In this document: positions 1 to 5,044 of the stretch, one piece after another
Layout of the letters: each line of letters begins with the position of its first letter
Numbering within the stretch: the stretch's first letter is position 1
Source: JAZGDL01 sp036477795
Lineage (GTDB): Bacteria; Planctomycetota; Phycisphaerae; UBA1845
Reading direction: 5' to 3'
Length of the DNA: 5,044 nucleotides
Assembly: GCA_036477795.1 (NCBI GenBank)
Contig: JAZGDL010000072.1
Location: 1-5,044 of the forward strand
Notes under the pieces: generated by a model
What the model was told of the DNA's origin: nothing
The model's input: only the letters and a program-made list of their open reading frames with translations
Database searches by the model: none
Position numbers and translations under genes: made by a program

Positions 1-116
1 CGGAAATTGGGCCTGCATAGCAAAGCCCAAGCCGTCTCCTTTGCTTTTAGGAAGGGCCTCCTCTAGTCGCCCAGTCGCTCTGGAAGCCAGTCTGTCCTAG
101 GAACCTGTCCAACTAG

Positions 117-145
117 GCCATTTTGACCACGAAATTGGGCCATTT
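117..145 (+). repeat. Tandem GGCCATTT boxes upstream of the XRE-type gene
   Basis: The 8-mer GGCCATTT occurs at 117-124 and again at 138-145, start to start 21 bases apart, i.e. about two helical turns on the same DNA face. The second copy is preceded by GAAATTGG, and the 11-mer GAAATTGGGCC (131-141) also occurs at 3-13 at the window edge. The boxes end about 90 bases before the XRE-type start codon, where an operator could lie. A regulator binding site is inference; the repeats themselves are seen directly. Confidence 0.4.
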
Positions 146-215
146 GTGTTATTGAGATTTTCCCCCGGCTGAACCAGCATGAATTGTCAATGTTTGCTTT
201 CTTCTCGCTCATCTT

Positions 216-228
216 AGGAGTAGCGGGG
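216..228 (+). promoter_or_regulatory. Weak ribosome binding site for the XRE-type gene
   Basis: AGGAG (216-220) is the better Shine-Dalgarno match but sits 14 bases before the ATG at 235, which is long. GCGGGG (223-228) sits 6 bases before it but is a poorer match. I see no other in-frame start that would leave the first HTH helix intact, so the ATG is kept; translation initiation may be inefficient. Confidence 0.4.
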
Positions 229-234
229 TAACTT

Positions 235-624
235 ATGTGGACGCAAAGTAGCGATAACGGCAGGAAGTGGCCGCTGGGCCAGGGCTTGCGGGAGATCCGA
301 GAGAAACTCGGATTGACCCTGGCCGAGGTGGAGAAGCTGGGCCGCCGAATTGCCGAAACTCGGCAAAATCCAGAGTACCTATTTACTGCAGCACGTCTCT
401 GCCAAGTAGAACAGAGCAATAGTTTACCGAGTATCTACAAATTCGCCAGCCTGAGTGTAATCTACCAAACTCCCTATGCTGAACTCCTTCGCATCTACGG
501 AATCGAGATGGCCTCCGTGCGTCGGCGACGTAGTTCGAACAGAAACCGGGTTGATGGCCGTGGGGAGACCAACATGCCGGCAACGACACCAGTGGAGAGA
601 GAACCAACCCCGAGTGTCGTGTAG
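235..624 (+). CDS. Small XRE-type helix-turn-helix DNA-binding protein
   Basis: Predicted 129-residue cytoplasmic transcriptional regulator. Residues about 16-90 read as a lambda-Cro/XRE-type helix-turn-helix: a first helix LREIREKLG (18-26), a second helix LTLAEVEKLGRRIAE (27-41), then EYLFTAARLCQVEQ (47-60) and the LPSIYKFASLSVIY stretch (64-77), closing with YAELLRIYGIEM (81-92). This pattern (TL..VE.LSRRIAE, then a LP.IYK.ASLS.IY segment) is familiar from short single-domain HTH proteins of Acidobacteriota. Residues 95-129 form a tail that is basic at first (VRRRRSSNRNR) and then Pro/Thr/Glu-rich, probably disordered. No sensor, transmembrane or enzymatic domain is visible. The ATG at 235 is preceded by a G-rich stretch at a plausible distance. 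It lies 571 bases upstream of the receptor gene, too far to assume one operon. DNA target and ligand are unknown. The domain call is fairly secure; the role in regulating its neighbours is inference. Confidence 0.8.
   Translation: MWTQSSDNGRKWPLGQGLREIREKLGLTLAEVEKLGRRIAETRQNPEYLFTAARLCQVEQSNSLPSIYKFASLSVIYQTPYAELLRIYGIEMASVRRRRSSNRNRVDGRGETNMPATTPVEREPTPSVV
295..366. repeat. Two perfect 7-bp inverted repeats inside the XRE-type gene
   Basis: ATCCGAG (295-301) and CTCGGAT (307-313) flank a 5-base spacer. TTGCCGA (350-356) and TCGGCAA (360-366) flank a 3-base spacer. The 9-mer GAAACTCGG occurs in both (303-311 and 355-363). They overlap codons for the first and second helices, so they may be chance. 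They could also form mRNA hairpins or an internal operator. Neither is followed by a T-run, so they are not terminators. Confidence 0.35.
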
Positions 625-826
625 TTTTGAGTTCGGATACACTCCGCTTGCGAGCGTACACCGCTAAGTGAGCAGGAGACTGGCGGCCAAAGATCTCCTT
701 CAAGTTCCTTTCCTTGTGCCAGAGAAGGGCTCTCCTCCAGTTCGCACGCTCGCTTCCCTTTTGCATTCTGACAGATACCGACTTTCATAGAATTCGCTTC
801 GCTCAATGCTGTGATTCGATATGCCG

Positions 827-938
827 AATTGAACATACCAAATCTTGCAGGCGTCGATCATGCGATGCCGCATTCTGTTCCAGCGGCGGAACTTAATAGC
901 GTCAGGGATTTTCAATTCAACATACCGAATCGTGGAGG
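827..938 (+). repeat. Imperfect 25-base direct repeat upstream of the receptor gene
   Basis: Copy 1 spans 827-851 and copy 2 spans 914-938, a period of 87 bases. They agree at 21 of 25 positions, sharing AATT, AACATACC, AATC and the closing AGG. Shorter relatives of the ACATACCRAATY core lie at 819-830 (ATATGCCGAATT) and 969-980 (ACCCACCAAATT). Between the two main copies are hairpins with 5-bp perfect stems at 860-873 (ATGCG/CGCAT) and 877-892 (GTTCC/GGAAC). The position, 250-380 bases before the receptor start, would fit regulator binding sites; a decayed duplication is the alternative. Confidence 0.5.
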
Positions 939-1182
939 GTCCGCCTTCACTGGGATTTTGATACTTTAACCCACCAAATTACGTAGATGCTCCTCGCCTG
1001 TCGTCCTCCGGTCCCTACTGAACGAGTTTCTCTATTCACCGCATATTCAATACATTGCAATGAAAAGTTGAAGTGGAAAGGCTTTTGGAGGCGTTCTTGC
1101 ACGTCCTAGGTGGGTTTGCCGCTTGTTTTCGATGCGACGGACAAAGACAAGAACCATGGGAGAATGTAGATAGGAGGATTTC

Positions 1183-1191
1183 AAGGGAGGG
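1183..1191 (+). promoter_or_regulatory. Ribosome binding site deciding the receptor start
   Basis: The purine-rich AAGGGAGGG ends 4 bases before the ATG at 1196, and a second match TAGGAGG lies at 1171-1177. The frame stays open upstream to a GTG at 1073, but only the ATG at 1196 combines a strong Shine-Dalgarno match with an immediate signal peptide, so 1196 is taken as the start. Confidence 0.75.
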
Positions 1192-1195
1192 CATT

Positions 1196-4100
1196 ATGAG
1201 AATTAACAGATGGGGGCTTCTTCTGTCTGTAATGTTTCTTACATTCGCTGCGTTACCCAATAACTTATCCGCGCAGCAGCAGTACGGCCAACTTCAGATT
1301 CAGGTGGTTGACCAAACCCAGGCTGTCATGCCTGGGGCCTCGGTTGAGTTGACCAGCCCGGCCTTGATTCGCCCCATCACGGGGACCGCCGACGGGCGGG
1401 GCATGTTCATTGCAACCGCCCTGCCGCCGGGGTTGTACACGATTACAGTTCGCGCGGTCGGCTTCAGAGCTGCTGTCCTTGAGAATGTACCTGTGGCGGT
1501 GGGCCGCACCTATTCGGTTGAATTAGTCTGCGAAGTCGGCGCGGTGGAGGAAACCGTCACGGTGGAATCGGGCACCGATTTGATCGACGTCATCAAGAGC
1601 GAGTCCGCGCTGGTTTTCAAGGGCGACCTCATCACCAACAGTGCCGGCGGCCGCGACTTCAGCAGCTATGCCTCGTTAATGCCCAGTGTCAACATTGAGT
1701 CGGGCTACGCCATAACCGGAGGTGGCGCGCACCGAGGCCGAGCCAACGTGCAAATCCTGGTGGACGGCTCCAGCGGCGCCGAAAACGTCTTCTATGTGGA
1801 CGGCATTGACACCACCAGCATGTACAATGGCCTCAACAACCAAAACCTCCGCACAGAGATGGTCGAGGAGTTCCAGCTCAAAACCGCCGGCTACGAGGCC
1901 GAGTTCGGCGGCGCCATGGGCGGCGTGATGAGCGTCCGCACCAGGAGTGGCAGCAACGACTTCCACGGCAGCTTGCTCTGGTACTACAGCGGCAGTACCT
2001 TGACAGCCGAGCCGCGCCAGCGCCTCCGCCTTGATCCCGCTTCTGCCGTCGATGTGGCGGAATACGTCCAAGACCAAGAAGACTCCTCCAATCGGAACGA
2101 AGTGGGCCTCACCCTGGGCGGACCCATCGTTCCCGACAAGGCGTGGTTCTTTGGCGCTTTTCTGCCCCAATGGAGGGCGACAACCCGTGAGGTGACGTTC
2201 ACCAGCGGTGAGTCCGGCATCTTCCGGCAGAGTACGCAACTCAAGAACGCCACAGTGAAGTTCGACGTCCAGCCCTGGGAGCCGGTGAAGATGTTTGCTT
2301 CCTATATCGTCGACTGGTATCGCTGGAAGGGCGGCCTGCCCAGCCTCGACGGAACCAGCAATCCGGCCTTCGACTGGGCGCGGCAGGGCTTCGAATTCCC
2401 TGGTTCCACGGTATCCGGTGGCGCCACCATCACGGCCTCGCCCAACTTTATCATCGACGCGCGCTGGGGCCTGAACGCCATCTCGACTGACCAGTTCCTG
2501 GGCCCGGATCAGGTGCGGCACCGCTTCGACCGGTCGCCCGGTCTGATCGGCTTTGCGACCACCGATCCGCTTTATCGCCCGCGCGGCTTCTGGACCATCG
2601 GCCACGCTGACAGCTTCAACACCACCCAGGACTTCCAGAAGAAGAGCACGCTCAAGTTTGACGGCAGTTGGCTGGCTTCCGCCGGCGGGCAGCACAACCT
2701 GCGCTTCGGCTGGCAGTTCAACCGGCTTACCCACAATGTTAACGAAGCCTACAAGTTCGATTACATCCGTTACAATTATTCGCGACCGTACACCCTGATT
2801 GACGGCACCATCCTGACCAGCACTTGCACCGGCCCGGACGGCATCGTCTATGACCCCTGCGGCTACTATGACCAGCGTTCGCCCTACGGCGTGGTCGCCG
2901 ACATCCACACCGACCGCCAAGCCCTCTACTTCCAGGACGGCTGGACCATCGGGGGGCGCCTGACCCTCAACCTCGGGGTGCGCTTTGAGAAGGAAGAGAT
3001 TCCCTCTTTCAGTGACATCCCGGAGTTCGCCGGGGCGGCCTTTAGCTGGGGCTTCACCGACAAGGTAGCCCCGCGCCTGGGCTTTGCCTATGACCTGTTG
3101 GGCAATCAGAAGGTGAAAATCCATGCGAGCTGGGGCTGGTTCTTCGATGCCATGAAGCTGGAGATGGCCAACGGGTCGTTCGGCGGCTTCAAGTGGCTCA
3201 GCAACTACTACCTGATGGACGACACCACGCTCGACTGGACGCAGATCGGTGGGCTGTCGGGCCAGGGCAATTACCCCGGCACCTACATGGAGACGCGTAA
3301 CTGGCGCATCCCCTCCTTTGACGACCTCGATCCCGACATCAAGCCCATGCGGATGAGCGAATTCGTGGGCGGCTTTGAGTGGGAGACGGCTCCGAACTAC
3401 ATCTTCTCCTTCCGCTTCACCCACAAGCAGTTGGACGAGGCGATTGAGGACGTGGGCCGCCAGACTCCTGCCGGTGAGGCTTACTACATCACCAACCCCG
3501 GCCGCGGCTTCAGCGTCAGCAAATTCCTCGAAGCCGGCCTGCCGCCCACTCCCGACCCCGAGCGCACCTACAACGCCTGGGAGTTCCGCCTGCGGAAGGC
3601 CTTCAGCGACCGCTGGCACGGTGACCTCAGCTACACCTACTCGCGACTGCGCGGCCTCTACTCCGGTCTGGGCAGTTCAGACGAGAACGGCCGGCTGAGC
3701 CCGAACGTGGACCGCGACTTCGACCTCTGGTTCCTCAACTACGACTCCAACGGCAACTTGCTCAGCGGTCCGCTCCAGACCGACCGCCCACACCAGATCA
3801 AGTTCAACGGCAGCTACACCACCCCGTGGAACACGGAGCTGGGCGGGTTCTTCCGCGCCATGAGCGGTACCCCCATCAGCCGCTGGACGTCGTTCGAGAA
3901 CGTGGAGATCCACGTGGACAACCGCGGCAGCGACGGCCGCAATCCCTTCTGGATCCAGACCGACTTTATGGTGATCCAGCGCTTCCATCCCTTCGACGAC
4001 GAGGCCAAGACACTCGAGTTCAACTTCAACGTCATCAACCTCTTCAACCAGAAGACCGCTCTGCGCACGTTCCGGACCATTTACCGGGATAACATGCCGC

Positions 4101-4285
4101 TGTGGCAGCCCGGTGACGATCCCAATATCGTGCTCAACGGATACGACGTGGACGCGATCGCAGCCTGCATCGGCTTGGACGCGAGCGGAAACTGCATAGC
4201 GAACGTTCCGGATCCCCGCTTCTTGCAGCGCGACCGCTTCCTGCCCCCGATCGCGGCTCGTTTCGGCGTGCGGTTCGTGTGGTAA
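1196..4285 (+). CDS. Oar-type TonB-dependent outer-membrane receptor
   Basis: A 1029-residue outer-membrane beta-barrel, expected to take up or bind a large ligand with energy from TonB-ExbB-ExbD. Residues 1-26 are a signal peptide (MRINR, hydrophobic core, cleavage after LSA). About 31-112 is a carboxypeptidase-regulatory-like beta-sandwich, including DGRGMF and LPPGLYTITVRAVGF. VEETVTVES (117-125) resembles the TonB-box-like segment that follows this domain in relatives. The plug follows, with GRDFSSYASLMPSV, NVFYVDGIDTT (about 197-207) and FQLKTAGYEAEFGGAMGG. The barrel starts near residue 250 (VGLTLGGPIV near 302; YFQDGWTIGGRLTLNLGVRFEKE near 578-600) and ends in an aromatic residue (RFGVRFVW), the usual signal for the BAM machinery. 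Length fits the family. Cysteines 544/555 and 991/1000 form two closely spaced pairs and might make disulfides in loops. The substrate cannot be read from sequence; SusC-like Bacteroidota transporters are distant relatives, and no SusD-like partner is present. Confidence 0.93.
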   Translation: MRINRWGLLLSVMFLTFAALPNNLSAQQQYGQLQIQVVDQTQAVMPGASVELTSPALIRPITGTADGRGMFIATALPPGLYTITVRAVGFRAAVLENVPVAVGRTYSVELVCEVGAVEETVTVESGTDLIDVIKSESALVFKGDLITNSAGGRDFSSYASLMPSVNIESGYAITGGGAHRGRANVQILVDGSSGAENVFYVDGIDTTSMYNGLNNQNLRTEMVEEFQLKTAGYEAEFGGAMGGVMSVRTRSGSNDFHGSLLWYYSGSTLTAEPRQRLRLDPASAVDVAEYVQDQEDSSNRNEVGLTLGGPIVPDKAWFFGAFLPQWRATTREVTFTSGESGIFRQSTQLKNATVKFDVQPWEPVKMFASYIVDWYRWKGGLPSLDGTSNPAFDWARQGFEFPGSTVSGGATITASPNFIIDARWGLNAISTDQFLGPDQVRHRFDRSPGLIGFATTDPLYRPRGFWTIGHADSFNTTQDFQKKSTLKFDGSWLASAGGQHNLRFGWQFNRLTHNVNEAYKFDYIRYNYSRPYTLIDGTILTSTCTGPDGIVYDPCGYYDQRSPYGVVADIHTDRQALYFQDGWTIGGRLTLNLGVRFEKEEIPSFSDIPEFAGAAFSWGFTDKVAPRLGFAYDLLGNQKVKIHASWGWFFDAMKLEMANGSFGGFKWLSNYYLMDDTTLDWTQIGGLSGQGNYPGTYMETRNWRIPSFDDLDPDIKPMRMSEFVGGFEWETAPNYIFSFRFTHKQLDEAIEDVGRQTPAGEAYYITNPGRGFSVSKFLEAGLPPTPDPERTYNAWEFRLRKAFSDRWHGDLSYTYSRLRGLYSGLGSSDENGRLSPNVDRDFDLWFLNYDSNGNLLSGPLQTDRPHQIKFNGSYTTPWNTELGGFFRAMSGTPISRWTSFENVEIHVDNRGSDGRNPFWIQTDFMVIQRFHPFDDEAKTLEFNFNVINLFNQKTALRTFRTIYRDNMPLWQPGDDPNIVLNGYDVDAIAACIGLDASGNCIANVPDPRFLQRDRFLPPIAARFGVRFVW

Positions 4286-4303
4286 TCAATCGGTCCAACC
4301 TCT

Positions 4304-4341
4304 GAGGGCTGGCTCATCCGAGCCAGCCCTCTTTTCTTTTT
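4304..4341 (+). terminator. Intrinsic terminator behind the receptor gene
   Basis: A perfect 12-bp stem, GAGGGCTGGCTC (4304-4315) pairing with GAGCCAGCCCTC (4320-4331), closes a four-base ATCC loop and is followed by TTTTCTTTTT (4332-4341). It begins 18 bases after the receptor stop codon. This is a strong Rho-independent terminator on the + strand. It should limit read-through into the TPR gene that begins at 4387. Confidence 0.93.
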
Positions 4342-4374
4342 CAGCGCAACCTTTTGGGGTAGTGTGGGTATATC

Positions 4375-4381
4375 GAGGAGG
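4375..4381 (+). promoter_or_regulatory. Strong ribosome binding site for the TPR gene
   Basis: GAGGAGG lies 5 bases before the ATG at 4387, a near-ideal Shine-Dalgarno sequence and spacing. It fixes the start of the downstream secreted protein. Confidence 0.85.
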
Positions 4382-4386
4382 CGAAC

Positions 4387-5044
4387 ATGAACGCAATTCG
4401 TGGTTTCGTGCTTGCACTCCTGGTAGCGGTCACCGGAACCGTTTGGGGGCAGACGCCGGGGGCCAGTATTACGCGCAACAACTCCATCGAGGTTCGAGTG
4501 CGATCGCGCCGCGGAGAGGACATCAGAGCGTTGATTCGGGTTGAGCTTTTCCGGGGCAACATCCCGTCGATGGAATCGTATGCCAATTCGCTGGGCCAGA
4601 AGTCTTTCCATGGTCTGGAGGACGGTGGTTATGCCATCCGGGTCTCCGCGCCCGGCTACCATGCGGAGTATCAGGAAGTTGAGCTGAACAACAATATTGC
4701 GCGGAGGCTCACCTTTCTTCTTCGGCGCGAAGAGTCCAGCAAGCAGCCCATGACGCCCGCAGATCCAATGGTTTCGGTGCGATGGCTGGCGGCGCCGGAA
4801 AAGGCCCGGCAGGAAGTGGTCAAGTCGCGCGAGTTGCGCGACAGAGGAGATTTCAAAGGCGCTATGGAGCACCTGGAGAAGGCGCTCAAAATCGATCCCA
4901 CCTTTTCCCTTGCGCTCAACGAGATGGGCCTTTGCTATCGGCGCGTGGATGAACTCAAGCAGGCGCGCAAATCTTTTGAGGCCGCCATCCGGAACGACCC
5001 CGAATACCTGATTCCTTATCTCAATCTGGCGGAAGTGTGGATGC
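4387..5044 (+). CDS. Secreted TPR protein with N-terminal beta-sandwich domain (3'-truncated by window end)
   Basis: The frame is open for 219 codons to the window edge with no stop, so the C-terminus is missing. Residues 1-21 look like a signal peptide (MNAIRGF, hydrophobic core, cleavage near VWG/Q), so the protein should be exported. Residues about 34-113 resemble a carboxypeptidase-regulatory/transthyretin-like beta-sandwich, seen in IEVRVRSRRGEDIRALIRVEL, LEDGGYAIRVSAPGYHAEYQ and a closing RRLTFLLRR strand. After a linker come tetratricopeptide repeats: one at about 138-171 (RELRDRGDFKGAMEHLEKAL.IDP), a second at 172-205 (ALNEMGLCYRRVDELKQARKSFEAAIRNDP), and a third beginning at 206. TPRs bind other proteins; no catalytic motif is visible. 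It lies 101 bases after the receptor stop, with a terminator between. A periplasmic scaffold working with the receptor is plausible but inferred. Domain calls are confident; function is not known. Confidence 0.88.
   Translation, partial: MNAIRGFVLALLVAVTGTVWGQTPGASITRNNSIEVRVRSRRGEDIRALIRVELFRGNIPSMESYANSLGQKSFHGLEDGGYAIRVSAPGYHAEYQEVELNNNIARRLTFLLRREESSKQPMTPADPMVSVRWLAAPEKARQEVVKSRELRDRGDFKGAMEHLEKALKIDPTFSLALNEMGLCYRRVDELKQARKSFEAAIRNDPEYLIPYLNLAEVWM

Larger units (their letters stand above)
625..1195. other. 571-base intergenic spacer without a convincing gene
   Basis: No open frame here has a recognisable protein pattern; short frames on both strands give compositionally odd peptides without a good ribosome binding site. 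The stretch is more AT-rich than the genes around it. It contains an imperfect 25-base direct repeat (827-851 and 914-938), related shorter motifs at 819-830 and 969-980, and two adjacent 5-bp hairpins at 860-873 and 877-892. The receptor's promoter must lie here unless transcription reads through from the XRE-type gene. I could not identify a -35/-10 pair worth calling, nor a riboswitch or a clear terminator behind the XRE-type gene. Confidence 0.6.

Noticed and set aside
1..66. Possible C-terminal tail of an upstream gene (21 codons open to a TAG at 64-66)
   Set aside because: Too short to recognise and its composition is not distinctive; the other frames are also open or stop by chance at this length.
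714..896. 60-codon + strand frame in the spacer
   Set aside because: Starts at a non-ATG codon without a ribosome binding site, gives a Cys/Arg/Ser-rich peptide unlike a real protein, and overlaps the repeat and hairpin structures.
958..986. TTGATA (958-963) as a -35 box for the receptor gene
   Set aside because: At 15-19 bases downstream no hexamer matches TATAAT at more than about three positions, so no promoter is called.
1073..1195. Upstream extension of the receptor frame to a GTG at 1073 (41 extra residues)
   Set aside because: It would bury the signal peptide behind a charged, Cys-containing stretch and lacks a good ribosome binding site, whereas the ATG at 1196 has a strong one.
1676..3619. 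Long 647-codon open frame on the minus strand within the receptor gene
   Set aside because: It is the mirror of a GC-rich gene. The product is a Val/Ala/Gly/Glu-rich sequence without a recognisable domain, while the + strand frame is an unmistakable receptor.
4369..4374. TATATC as a -10 box for the TPR gene
   Set aside because: It touches the ribosome binding site, so a transcript from it would begin after the Shine-Dalgarno sequence, and there is no matching -35 box.
4081..4872. Minus-strand 263-codon frame over the receptor end and TPR gene
   Set aside because: It overlaps two well-supported + strand genes and the terminator, and its translation has no recognisable domain or signal.
1..5044. 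CRISPR array, tRNA, rRNA, insertion sequence or transposase
   Set aside because: No regularly spaced repeat array, no cloverleaf or rRNA-like sequence, and no transposase-like reading frame was seen on either strand.

Overview
The window looks like a piece of an Acidobacteriota chromosome. This is inferred from gene content and not from any marker gene. It holds a large Oar-type TonB-dependent receptor with an N-terminal carboxypeptidase-regulatory-like domain, a small XRE-type helix-turn-helix protein of a kind common in soil acidobacteria, and a secreted tetratricopeptide-repeat (TPR) protein directly after the receptor. All three genes read on the + strand. The coding parts are GC-rich and the spacers are clearly more AT-rich.

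Layout. Bases 1-234 are non-coding or the unidentifiable end of something upstream, with short repeats built around GGCCATTT. Bases 235-624 encode a 129-residue XRE-like DNA-binding protein. Bases 625-1195 are a 571-base spacer with no convincing gene; it contains an imperfect 25-base direct repeat, two weaker copies of its core, and two small hairpins. Bases 1196-4285 encode the 1029-residue outer-membrane receptor. The receptor ends at a textbook intrinsic terminator (4304-4341). Bases 4387-5044 are the first 219 codons of a secreted protein with a beta-sandwich domain followed by TPRs; it runs off the window end.

How they may work together. The receptor probably imports or binds a large substrate at the outer membrane using TonB energy. 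The downstream protein is exported and carries a beta-sandwich plus TPR protein-interaction repeats, so it could act in the periplasm with the receptor, but nothing in the sequence names the substrate. The XRE protein could regulate itself or the receptor; the spacer repeats are candidate binding sites, which is inference only. I did not find a convincing undescribed system here. The best leads are the repeat families in the two spacers and the conserved-looking receptor/TPR pairing.
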